Of a stretch of 64,000 bases of DNA, positions 54,265 to 64,000 are shown piece by piece. The stretch comes from Ascaphus truei (lineage: Eukaryota > Chordata > Amphibia > Anura > Ascaphidae). The position numbers and the translations under genes are program-made. The stretch's first letter is position 1; each line of letters begins with the position of its first letter. The stretch spans positions 71,600,995 through 71,664,994 of the forward strand of contig CM071570.1 in NCBI GenBank assembly GCA_036426205.1, in the 5' to 3' direction. The notes under the pieces are model-generated. The model was not told the DNA's origin. It saw nothing but the letters and a program-made list of their open reading frames with translations, and did not search any database.

Positions 54265-54303
<39 letters not shown>

Positions 54304-54378
54304 CAGAGAGAGAGAACGCGGGGGGGGAGAGGAAAGGAGCGGCGAACAGGGGGCAGGAGAGCGGGCGCGCGGGGGGGC

Positions 54379-54414
<36 letters not shown>

Positions 54415-54605
54415 AGGAAGAGAGAGAGAGAGAGAGAGATATCGATCTATATAATATATATATATATCAGATATATAATAGATATATATAATATATAGAT
54501 AGATATATATATAGAGTATATATATATATCTAATATATATATATATAATTATATATAATTATATATATATATAGATATATATATATATTATATATTATTA
54601 TATAA
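54188..54605. repeat. (GA)n followed by (TA)n low-complexity block
   Basis: 54188-54440 is almost entirely GA/GAGACA repeat interrupted by GGGG runs; 54440-54605 is TA/ATATAG repeat. An 80-codon arginine/glutamate frame across the GA block is an artefact of the repeat. Confidence 0.95.
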
Positions 54606-54610
54606 TAAAT

Positions 54611-55245
54611 CATAATACTGGTTAAGTTATGGTGAGTAAAAAAAGTGACAAAAAACCCTCCACAGGAAAGCAAATATGCAAATATAGCTGTATGCTCATC
54701 TGCATGTCTTAGGCAGGTCTGCAACCCCGCCTTTCCCCATTATCACCGGACAGCACTTCCACTGCAGCAAGGGATTCTGGGAAATGACATGGAAATGAGC
54801 ACACAGTGTCATTTTTGCCTCAAATAACCATTTTTTAACATGGTTTCCTATAGGTTAAGTTGCTGCATAGTCACAAGCTTGAGCACAGCCAGGGTTAAGG
54901 TGCAATACCCAGAAAACACCCACAGACAGCGTTTCAACCTTGATGGGTCCTCATCAGTGTGGGGTTGATTTTACTGGGAATGCAAGAGAGGCTTATGGGA
55001 TAGGCTAAACCATAATACTGAGTTAAGTTATGGTGAGTAAAAAAAGTGACAAAAACCCTCCACAGGAAAGCAAATATGCAAATATAACTGTATGCTCATC
55101 TGCATGTCTTAGGCAGGTCTGCAACCCCGCCTTTCCCCATTATCACCCAGCATACAGCACTTCCACTGCAGCAAGGGATTCTGGGAAATGACATGCAAAT
55201 GAGCACACAGTGTCACTTTTTGCCTCAATAACCATTTTTATATAT
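54611..55245. repeat. Tandem repeat, 400-bp period, carrying a hammerhead
   Basis: CATAATACTG starts units at 54611 and 55011, and ATGCAAAT sites recur exactly 400 bp apart (54676 and 55076). Each unit contains the CACTTCCACTGCAGCAAGGG and TCTGGGAAATGACATG boxes. The first unit is complete and contains the second hammerhead. The second unit is cut off near 55240 by a (TA)n run. The unit is the direct-orientation form of the palindrome at 53610. Confidence 0.8.
54902..54983 (-). ncRNA. Hammerhead ribozyme, degenerate copy
   Basis: Minus-strand CTGATGA (54957-54951) is followed by a 15-nt stem II segment with one extra G and a G-U closing pair. GAAAC, loop GCT and GTC come next, with predicted cleavage between 54925 and 54924. 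Stem I (GCATTCCCAGTA / TACC-containing partner) has several mismatches. The core nucleotides are conserved, but the extra base next to A9 may reduce activity. Confidence 0.6.
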
Positions 55246-55259
55246 ATATATATACCAAG

Positions 55260-57010
55260 ACAACTACACTTGTTTGGTTATGTTTCAAATACAGTAAATA
55301 AAGAAACACTGTTAAAATAGTAAACTCAACGTTTTGGTAAAGTTGTCTCAATGATCTGAAATGGAAGTGAGAAATATCAAGGAATCACAGTAGCTGCTCT
55401 TTTACCTCTTCCAGATTTCCAATGTATTGATGGTCCCTTCTCTATTAAAGAGGCACAAGGGACTAAAACAAGTTGTATCATACTGTTAGTTATAGTTTTA
55501 CATTGTTCTATCATATGAACATACTACAGTATAAGGTGTTTAACTGTATATACAATATAGAGAATATACATTGGTAAGCCACTATATAAGGTCAATATAA
55601 CCAATAGCCATTATAGGTTTATTATTATGCAATAGACCAAGTAAAATGACTGTACATTATTTTTATTTAGATCAAGTTAAAATGGAGCCTGCGCCTTTAA
55701 CTTGAAATGATGTTTCAGATATAGGAGATACACTTTTTTTTTCATCCTTTGTTTTTGTAACAATACCGATGCTGTTCAAAATACCTTTACACCTCAAATG
55801 TTCTGATTCCCTTTTGGCTCTATTTATATAAGGATAGGTGCTAATAGAATGTAACTAAATGTAATACCCTATAATAGAAAAATACTCAAACCAGTGGTCA
55901 CTCAGGTACTACAATCATAACATCATTTAGTGAAAAGCTACTTACTTATATCCAGTAATCAGCTTTTGTTACTCTAAAATGTTTCATGACTGGATGTTAC
56001 TTGCTCTGGGAAATGCATCAGCGGGTGTTGTGTTGTGTTGAGGAGTCATATGAAATATTTCTTTGAAGTAGATTGAGTGATGGTGAGTCATTAAGACAGA
56101 ACATTAATTGTTATGATTTGAATTTGATGTATTTTCAGTTATGATCTCATCTCATATTAGCATGGAATCTACAGTTAGAGGATGACTTTCAACTCTCCAT
56201 CGATTACAGGAAGATACAACGTAAGGCCATTTTAAAGCAAAACATACTCTTCTAACAAGGGATGAATCACTAACACTGAAATCAGTCTTAAGGAAACATT
56301 TTATTAAAATTGCACTTTTTTAAAACACTGCCTCCTTCGGTTACCAAATGGTTCTCAGAGGTTGTGGGGTTCTCACTGTGGGGCTGACAGTTTACAATTT
56401 CTCACAAGATTCATTAGGACCTGGGTTGCCAGGATTACTCTTATGGAAACCTTAGGAGATGTGGGGTAGTCATTTAAGAAACTTTGTATAAGCATTGCAT
56501 TTTCCCAGGTGAGGCTTTTTTGAGTTTAAGTTTCTCTCCATATTTGTTGGAGGGAGGTCTGAGGCGATATAAATAGACTTGAGACTACCCTAAAATAAAT
56601 TTCTCTCCCTCTCAACCCATATTTCAGGATCTGGTAAAAGGATTTTGGAAGATGCGCTATCGTATTTTAAGATAAAATCGTCTGAAACAAATCAGTGGTG
56701 GATTAGGACTATCTGGCTGAATTATTTTAGTGCGATAATCCGTGGATTTCCATGTGTAGATGGGATTTGTGTAAAAGATTGCAGTTCTGCAGGTTATTGA
56801 TAGTTCTCCCATTTCTATGTGTGAATACACATATCAATTATTGAAAATTAATTAACCATTGCAAATCCAAAAAAATGTGCCTTTTATAAAATGTGTTTGA
56901 TATCCACATAACTGGATTCAATTTTTTTAATTTTTATTATTTGTACTTGATTTATTATATATTTATCATTATATATTAATATAATATATATATAATAATA
57001 TATATATTAT
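55260..57010. other. No gene recognised
   Basis: AT-rich sequence lacking long ORFs or clear transposon signatures; ends in a (TA)n-rich stretch at 56955-57012. Confidence 0.5.
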
Positions 57011-57013
57011 ATG

Positions 57014-57450
57014 TAGCCAAGCCCCTTACTCCGTGGCGGTGGGGGAGAGCAGGCGGTTAATTTGACGTGGAGCTCCACGGTGGTCCCGGTTTGTGGTGGC
57101 CGCCATCTTGGAGTTCGCAGCATTGCCATAGAGTACCGTGCACCTGCACGTCAGTTTTGCGTGGGCATGTTGGAATCCCAGGATAAAGGAAGCATTGATC
57201 TTGGCGCACAAGGGTATCGCGAGGTTCGGTGAAAAGGAAAAAAGGAAGGAAGAGGTAGTGTCCTTGGGACAAGGCCAGACTTCCCCCGCAGGCACCACCT
57301 AGGCCCTGAGTCTCTAGATTGCGTGGGTAGGGAAGGCCCCAGATAGGTTGCTTCCCTTAGTGCATAGCAGTAGACCAACCCACAGTACTGGACGGCCACG
57401 CAGTACCCTGTGGCCTGGGACTAGGCCCAGGCCCTATAGATTCTAAGGTG
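57014..57450. repeat. LTR-like GC-rich fragment
   Basis: It starts TGTAGCCAAGCCCCTTACTC, an LTR-like beginning similar in style to 15638, within AT-rich flanks. No partner LTR, duplication or coding motif was found. Open frames on the minus strand (57026-57399) show no family motif. Confidence 0.3.
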
Positions 57451-58380
57451 TGACACTCCAGCTAGAGCTCACCCATGTGGTGGACTTTGACAAGGGTGAG
57501 GGGATTTATAATGGATGGCCACCCGTGGGACTGACTGACCCCTCCTCTGATCTATCAGCGTGTACCTGGTACAGGAGTGCCCCAGGAGGGTGAAAGTGAC
57601 ACCAACAAATCCAGACAGGGGTAGACTACTTGTGATGGTGTGGGGGTACCCAGGCCAAAAATAAAGGTATTATGCCAGGTGGGTGCCCTGAGCCATAGTG
57701 GGGAGTTTGAGTGTCAGCTCTGTGCAACTCAGTTAGGCATGTGCACTGTATTTCAATAAGATTATGTTGTGTGTGTTTACTATTCCAGGAGTGCTCAACC
57801 AGCGGAGATTCACTATGGCATTGTCAGGGATGTATTAAGGTAAAATGTTGTCAGCATGGGCGTCCGCAGAATCTATTCAGGGGGGGCATATTTTAACGGC
57901 CAATGCCCGGCGTAAAAGTGGTGTGTAGTGCACTGTGGCGAGCGAGCCCGACCAGCATAAGGGGGGTTCTCTCTTCCAAGAAAATTTTGAAAAAAGAGTG
58001 TTGCAAATGGTGCATTTTCAAGACAAATTTGGAGAAGCTTGAAGGTTAATAAGCAATTGTGAAAGTGTGTCGTATGACATCAAAAAAGAGCAGCAACTCA
58101 GGGTTGCAGGATTGGTGGGTGCTGGAGAACTTGCCATGTCCCTTGGCGCTTAAGTGCAGAAATTCCCGCCGTACTACAATTTTTAGGCTGTTTCTTCTCG
58201 CAGGATCCTCCAACATGATGTGTGCTCAGGTGGGCACAAGACAAAGAAGGGATCATTAAATACTCTGCTCATCCCCGGGCTGGCTGATTGAATAAACTGT
58301 GGGTTGTGATGAGCTGCAGGGAGTTGAAAACCCTTTAAAGTTCTCCTGCCTAGGAGATCAAAGCTTCCTTGTGTAGTAGC
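57450..58380. other. Non-coding repeat sequence, unassigned
   Basis: No gene was found. A GGGCGTCCGCAGAATCTATTCAGGGGGGGCAT box at 57858-57890 looks like the edge of a dispersed repeat. The rest carries no recognisable signature. Confidence 0.35.
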
Positions 58381-58384
58381 CATG

Positions 58385-59070
58385 TGTGTAAAAATGGTGT
58401 ACAGCTTTCTCATGCTTGCAGTAATCCTGGTAAGTATGCAGGGTTGCCCGTAACAATCATGGAGGTTTGCCTCAAACCCTGGTGAAGTGTCAATTGTACA
58501 AAGAAGTGCGACAACATGCTTTGTGTCCATGTGTAGTGAACAAGGTGGGTCTGCTTCTGGAGGTATATAAGACCCAGGGACCATGCTATGCGCAGGCCAC
58601 CTAAGAGGGTATGTAGTACAAGAGATATCCTGAGGTTAAGATAGTTAAGAAAACCTGTCTCAGGGATCAGTATTAAATGGATACTCATCAAGGGAGTATC
58701 CTGGTGTACACCATCTAAGTTAGGATGCATCGGTAAGTAAGTAACCTATAGATGAAGCGTTCATCATAATGTATTGCATTGTTATGGTGTTGCAGTGCTA
58801 CTGAAGGAAGGTTCCACAAATTAAATCCCAGCGGGGTCGTTGGGTTCCCCAGGGGAGATTGTAGCCGTGTGTAAAATGTGTACAGCTCTTCATGCTTTAG
58901 CAGTAATCCTGTAAGGATGATCAGGGTTGCCAGTAACAATCATGGAGGTTGCCCTCAAACCCCTGGTGAAGTGTTCAATGTAATACAAAGGAAGTGGACA
59001 ACATGCTTTGTGTCCACTGTTAGTGACACAAAGGTGGGTCTGCTTCTGAAGGTTATATAAGACACAGAAC
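58385..59070 (+). repeat. Direct duplication (~480 bp apart) of an LTR-like segment
   Basis: 58385-58590 is repeated at 58863-59060. Shared boxes are TACAGCT.TTCATGCTT, GTAACAATCATGGAGG, CAAACCC.TGGTGAAGTG, ACAACATGCTTTGTGTCCA and ATATAAGAC. The first copy lacks scattered single bases relative to the second. The ATATAAGAC motif suggests an LTR promoter. There are no coding domains downstream beyond short frames. Confidence 0.6.
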
Positions 59071-59890
59071 TGCCTAAAGTTAGTCAGTCTAGTTCTGGTT
59101 ATGTTCTTGTGTCCTGAGTGAAGTGTCTGCAGCAGTTCAAGTCTGCCTGCCAGATATTTCAGGGCAAGCTGAGTACACACTGTGTTCAGGGACCTGGCAC
59201 AGCTGGTGGATCTCCCTTAGGGGAGAGGTGGAAACAACTCCCTTAAAAGAAGGAACCTTCTGCATGGAGTACTCCAACAGAATGAGCGGCTAAGTGACGA
59301 CCGCGATGAGGGGCAGTCTGCCTATGGAGATGACATTAAAGATGCCCTGGTTCAAAAGATCCCTCCTGTGTGAGTGTATAGTTATTCCCCAGGAGGATGC
59401 ACCAAGAAGGAGTTCCCCATCAGTTACTTCCCCCTGCTGCCGCAGAGATCCTGATGGGGTGGAGGCGCTGCATCGAATGTGAGTAGGACTCAGAACACTA
59501 CCTCAAACCCCTGTCATGGTGATATTCCCCATACCAACCCAGCGGGAGACTCAAGAGTCCTGTTACCAGCAGGTGCACCACATAACACACATCCATGTAA
59601 TTGGGGGACTTTCTTACATATGGGTCAGGATCAGAAGGGCCCAGGGAAAACAATGTTACACTTGCATAATGCATAGTAAGATGAGATTTGTGAACTTCAA
59701 ATATCTTACCTACAATGCACTATTTATTGAATACATCCATGTAAGCAGTAATAGAAACTTGAAAAAGAAAAAGTGTATGTGTGTGGCACACAGTGTGGGT
59801 GGGTATATATACTTCTAATCAAAAAAAGACCCTTCAGTACTGCAAAACCAACTCTTTTTCAAAAAAGCAAGGAAAACAGAATGTTTACTT
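59070..59890. other. No gene recognised (possible LTR-element leader)
   Basis: Sequence downstream of the duplicated segment has no recognisable gag or pol motif. The frames at 59479-59818 are short and unassigned. Confidence 0.35.
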
Positions 59891-59894
59891 TATA

Positions 59895-59960
59895 TAACCC
59901 TCACCCAATAGGGTTTCCCCTTGGTGGCTTGCTTCATCATTGGGTCCATCCCATTCCGCG
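59895..59960 (-). repeat. PLE-junction-like motif
   Basis: The minus strand reads AATGATGAAGCAAGCCACCAA then GGGGAAACCC. It resembles the CTGATGA-stem-GAAAC order of PLE hammerheads, but the core and stem III are altered. Probably a degraded junction. Confidence 0.3.
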
Positions 59961-59999
59961 TGGAACGGGGTGTGCTGCGACCTACGAGCTATGTGGGAG

Positions 60000-60500
60000 C
60001 ACTTATTAGTATGACTGTACACACACAATATATATATATATATACTGTAGTGCCAGATTTCACTTGCAACAGCACTAGATTGCACCCACAGCAGCAGATT
60101 GCACCCAAAACATTTGCCACACAGCAACAGTTATAACCCCACAGCACTTGCCTTAGCATTGAATGGCATCCACATCATTCACCAGGTATAATCCCACATT
60201 TTACGCTCCCCTGTTTTTCTGAGTGCTTGCTTGCTTTCCCTCGCTTTTCACTGTCTGCTTCTCCTTGTTTTTTCAACAACACACAAGACACAGCGCAGGG
60301 TTTTTACTATCATGTGCTCCCTCTCTCTCCCCATCTTTCTTTTTCCATCCATAGTAGCATCATGCTCCTTTGTCTCTCTTTTGCTGTATCTTTTTTACTT
60401 TTACTCTCTGCTCTCTCACTCTCACCCTGCCCCTGTCTTGCTTTTTCCATAATATTTCTCCATTCTCTCAGAATCTTTCTCACACTCTATTCAGCTCAGC
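60000..60500. other. Pyrimidine-rich non-coding sequence
   Basis: A (TA)n tract at about 60028-60045 is followed by a stretch rich in CTCTCT/TTTTC (60230-60490). Two overlapping short frames are compositional. Confidence 0.45.
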
Positions 60501-60509
60501 TTAATAAAT

Positions 60510-60620
60510 AGCTACCATGATGCATGTGGTGGCACTGGCACCCAGCGAAACGTTGTGTTGTCTTTGTACCCTAATTTTCAAATTGTTGCAATTCCAAATG
60601 CTACCTCCTGCCCCCTGAGG
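60510..60620 (+). repeat. PLE leader/junction-like fragment
   Basis: GGCACTGGCACCCAGCGAAACGTTGTGTTG resembles the GAAAC-GTTG junction of PLE-type repeats. The CTGATGA half is absent. Weak evidence. Confidence 0.25.
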
Positions 60621-60848
60621 CAGGAAAACTACAGTTGTCTGTGGATTATTGGATTCAGATTTCAGAACTAAATGCAGTCTACTCTGCAGAGTGCCGGGCC
60701 GTCGGGGCCTATTGCGCAGAAAGAGTGCTGCTGCCTGCATCTTCACTCTTCAGCAGACTCTGTGAACTGTGAGCCTGCACAAATTGCCGACGAGTCAGAG
60801 GAGGTGGGAGCATGATGGGCGGGAGGCCGCATTATGACTGTGGAGGTC

Positions 60849-60872
60849 AGTCGGACCATGATTGGTCCGACT
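60849..60872. repeat. 24-bp hairpin
   Basis: AGTCGGACCA pairs perfectly with TGGTCCGACT around a TGAT loop, inside a GC-rich repeat block. Confidence 0.85.
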
Positions 60873-61014
60873 CAGGGACTGGGTCATTAAGGGTCAGCGG
60901 TGGCTCTCTCATTGGTAGCGCTCAGCTACCAATAATGAGTGGACTTGTTGGCACCGGCGCCACCACAGCGCAATGGCGGGCCTGGCCGCGGCACAGATTG
61001 GTCCCGACTTGAGA

Positions 61015-61064
61015 GTGAGGCGGCTCTCATTGGTAGGTAGTGCTACCAATGAGAGCCACCTCAC
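61015..61064. repeat. 50-bp hairpin
   Basis: GTGAGGCGGCTCTCATTGGTAG pairs with CTACCAATGAGAGCCACCTCAC (one mismatch) around GTAGTG. The CTCTCATTGGTAG box also occurs at about 60907. Confidence 0.85.
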
Positions 61065-61079
61065 TCCCGAGTGCTACTG

Positions 61080-62190
61080 TCACGATGACATCAACTTTTA
61101 TCAACACATTTATATTTCTGGGTACTTGATTGAACAGAACAAGTTGCAAAATAAATTGTGATTTATTTCCTTAATAGACAAACACACGACATCTGCAGAA
61201 TACACTTAAAACAACACTCACTGGGATAAGAGAACGAAATAAATTGTCCTTTGAATGAAAGCAATTGTCCTTTGCTTGCCAGTGCAAGAAATGCAGCCTT
61301 GGTTTTAAAAGTCCTATGGTTATGTGGTTGTTAACCCCTTCACTCCCGGACTGGTTGCTGCTGTACTGGAACAAAGTCTTGCATCTTTACATCATGGATT
61401 AAAATTCAGGAATCACACTGGGAAATACCTGGGAAGCCACAGTTATAGACTGGCCAAAGCTATCTATAACATGTGGATCCAATCCCCTCGTGGGAACAAA
61501 AAAAACCATGAATAGCCAAGTGACCCACAGTTCATAAGACCGGTCAAAAGGGCTGTCCGGTGGGCAGGGCGCATGGGTCAGGTTGACGCCCATGCCACTT
61601 AGCATACCTGGGCTACACCCATTTCTTGGGGCCACTGTGTCTGGTCTCTCGACTTAGAGGTGTCACTAGCCTGAATCTCTGTGCCATCAGTATGCCAGGA
61701 GTTGGAGTCAACAGGATGGGCAGCTGGGTTATTGGTGTAAATATTGAAAAGAGTGTAGAAAGGGTGGACATAGTAATCTGTGGGAGCCTTTTGAGGCTCC
61801 ATCATAAAAATAATTACAACCCTTTCAGGCTTGGTCATAAAAATACTGAAGCTCATTCACCCATATCACAGCTGGATGTCCAAGTAATTCCTGCTTAGAC
61901 TTACAAAAAAATACCTCCTGCCTTACATTTAATATCTTCTATCATGTGTTGGTTAGAGGGTATGGCAAGCAATGCATCTTGTCTTTTACCCTCGCAGACA
62001 GGGAATGGCATGCACATTGTGAATAAAAATGGCGGGGACAGGGCAACAACAGTAATGCATGGCAAATCAGGTATTAACCCTTTCCTCCCCGTCACACCTC
62101 CTCCACTCAAGATGCATGGACTGCCCTGACCACCCCGTCCGGTGGCTGGTCTGACCTGCCAGCTCTTGAAGTTAGTAAGTCCTGAGGGCA
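61080..62190. other. No gene recognised
   Basis: Non-coding sequence. 61330-62110 includes LTR-like wording (GTTAACCCCTTCACTCCCGG at 61330 and TTAACCCTTTCCTCCCCG at 62073), but I could not define an element. Confidence 0.4.
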
Positions 62191-62194
62191 GATT

Positions 62195-63382
62195 GGGAAA
62201 AGGATAACATCTGGTTGGAAGGAGAGCTGGACGCGGGCCTTGTCCTCTATCGTCGTTACATCGATGATGTGTTTATGATTTGGGGTGGGGAAGATCAGAA
62301 CTTAGTTAAATTTTTGGAGAAAATGAACACAAATACATATAATTTAACATTTACAAGCAAATGGGATTACCAAAATATCAATTTTTTTGGACTTAACCAT
62401 ATACATAGAAAACAATATGGTGAAAACAAAAACCTACTTCAAAGACACTGATAAAAATAATTTTATTAGAAGGGATAGCTGCCACCTACCAAGGTGGATG
62501 GACAATGTACCATCCAGTCAGCTCACCCGGATAAAGAGAAATTGCACAGACAGAGATCAATTCGAAATACAATCAGAAAAAATCCAAAACAAATTCCTGG
62601 AGAAAAACTATAAAAAGGAATTATTGGAGAAGGCAAAAGATAAGGTGGATGAAGTAAATAGAAGCAAACTATTAAAAGTTAAGCAAAAAGATCCTATGAT
62701 GAATAGAAAATTTGACTTCGCATTTCTTACAGGATATAACAGGAAGGCAGGAAAAATTAGGAACATAATTACCCAGCACTGGGATATCTTGAAAAATGAC
62801 CCAATTTTGGGTCATAATATACCAGATAGACGAAATGTTATTTTCAATAAAGCAAACAATTTGAAAAATAAACTGACCCCAAGTGCCCTTAGAGATATCA
62901 AACCTAAGGATAATAGCTGGTTAAATAGAAAAGGCTTTTTTGGCTGTAAGAGTTGCACAGCATGCCGGTTCAAGTCACCAGACCACACTCATTTTTGTTC
63001 CAATGTCACAGGAGAAAATTTCACCATAGAGACCTTCATGACCTGCAGGACAGACTATGTAGTCTATCTTTTGGAATGTTCCTGCAGGTTACAATATGTA
63101 GGTAAAACTATTAGACCTGTGAGAACAGGGATTATTGAGCATCTGAGTGGTATAAAAAGAAAATTGTTGAATCACAATATACCTAAACATTTTGTGGAAT
63201 TTCATGGTGGTGAACCGGGGTGCTTGCAATTCAAGGCCATTGAACATGTATTGCCACATTGGAGGGGAGGAGACAGGGGATCAGAGTTGCTCAAAAGGGA
63301 GACATTCTGGATCCACCGCCTTAAGACACTTACCCCAAAAGGCTTAAACGAAGAAATAGATCTTGCACCTTTTTTGATATAA
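62195..63382 (+). pseudogene. PLE, 5'-truncated: RT catalytic end plus GIY-YIG endonuclease
   Basis: The reading begins near WEKDNIWLE and includes LYRRYIDDVFMIWGG with the catalytic YIDD. A frameshift lies near 62395, within the overlap of the two frames. From 62387 a single 331-codon frame runs to the natural stop at 63380-63382. It carries RIKRNCTDRDQFE, a cysteine cluster GCKSCTACRF, and the GIY-YIG nuclease: DYVVYLLECSCRLQYVGKTI, conserved arginine in RTGIIEHL, then AIEHVLPHWRGGDRG and KRETFWIHRLKTLTPKGLN. The endonuclease is complete here, unlike in the 30734 copy. The upstream RT and any 5' junction are missing, as is usual for 5'-truncated insertions. Confidence 0.9.
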
Positions 63383-64000
63383 ATGTGTGGCTATACCTAA
63401 TAATTTCGTTTTTTCTTTTGTTCCTTCCTGCTTCCTTTTTTTGTCCCAGTTATCTGCGTCTAAGGATATAAATGCCACCTTAATCATGTCTGTATAATTA
63501 TATCTCTAAATAGAAGTCATCACCATATTGTGTTACTACCATGAATATTTGTTCCTTATGAATTACACTGTAGAACAATTATAGTGTTGAATAAATGTAC
63601 ATATATATACATAGATATGTATTTTCATCTTAATGTATAATATGTTATTTGTTATCCCATTTCATAATATGATCAGATTGTATCAGCAATGATTTACCGG
63701 TTTGTTGTTCATGTAAAGGAAACGTCATTTGTATACCCCCAAGTATTCACTTGTATATATTAATTAATATATTTTCACATTTTATAATATATTTTTCCAC
63801 TTTTAAGTATATATATATACACTTAGGAATATTCATTTAACATGGGGGGTTGTTCCGTCCCTCAAGGCAAAACTCATCAATGTTCCTTCCATCAAAGGTT
63901 TTATCCATCTGAGATTAATTAATTACATCTAAGACAAATATTGTAATGTATTATTTATGATTGCCCTCTTCCTCTTCACAATCAACTAGTAGATATAAGA
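63383..64000 (+). other. PLE 3' flank and AT-rich sequence
   Basis: AT-rich sequence after the PLE stop, with AATAAATGTACATATATATAC at about 63589 and TA-rich runs. I could not place the 3' end of the element or a hammerhead junction before the window ends. Confidence 0.45.

Noticed and set aside
54212..54454. 80-codon arginine/glutamate protein
   Set aside because: It is a translation of a (GA)n microsatellite.
60510..60620. Functional hammerhead ribozyme
   Set aside because: GAAACG is present, but no CTGANGA core or closing stems can be found nearby.
1..64000. CRISPR arrays, bacterial operons, tRNA or rRNA genes
   Set aside because: No spaced direct repeats of CRISPR type, ribosome binding sites or cloverleaf candidates were seen. 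The content is eukaryotic.

Overview
The window is repeat-dominated vertebrate nuclear DNA. I found no convincing host protein-coding gene, rRNA or tRNA. The repertoire suggests an amphibian, probably a frog: GIY-YIG Penelope-like elements (PLEs), Ty3/gypsy elements with a chromodomain, Gmr1-like Ty3 elements, CR1/L2 and L1-type LINEs, hAT and Harbinger-like foldback elements, and hammerhead-ribozyme repeats. The species call is inference; the vertebrate transposon content can be read directly.

Layout. 1-3031 is one arm of a long foldback element, split by a 1.2 kb PLE-derived insertion. 3035-13830 is a minus-strand CR1/L2-group LINE split by a 7.9 kb chromodomain Ty3/gypsy element (5648-13547), which itself carries two later insertions (6717-7320 and 9191-10633). 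13890-14740 is a second, CR1-like LINE remnant. 14746-18240 is a foldback repeat split by an insertion with a 13-bp target duplication, inside which sits a 1.6 kb solo LTR. 18805-21240 is quiet sequence with small MITEs and an AAT microsatellite. 21240-24340 is GC-rich and promoter-like, of uncertain identity. 24345-26560 is quiet. An L1-type fragment (26600-26960) and a foldback fragment follow.

27428-33085 is a PLE locus in which two copies of the reverse transcriptase 5' half lie head to tail. The second copy is full of small deletions and runs into a 91-base N gap, so part of this locus is probably an assembly artefact. 33090-37120 holds LTR fragments and a minus-strand Gmr1-like gag/protease relic. 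37125-44583 is a 7.5 kb non-autonomous foldback element with TIRs and a TTA duplication. Its two arms of about 2.8 kb form a giant palindrome. The apex has five perfect TGACGTCA sites (a sixth lies just outside a TATA box), divergent TATA boxes and a short basic ORF repeated on each arm. 45607-49930 is a second Gmr1-like element with the order protease, integrase, RNase H, LTR.

50950-52420 holds palindromic MITEs. 53610-55245 holds hammerhead-ribozyme repeats: an intact-looking ribozyme at the loop of a 489-bp palindrome, and a degraded one in a tandem array with a 400-bp period. 55260-62190 is mostly decayed non-coding repeats. 62195-63382 is a 5'-truncated PLE with a well-preserved C-terminal part and GIY-YIG endonuclease.

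The elements do not form a host pathway. The window records successive nested insertions. Its most interesting content is the apex of the giant palindrome and the hammerhead ribozymes with their degraded relatives at PLE junctions.
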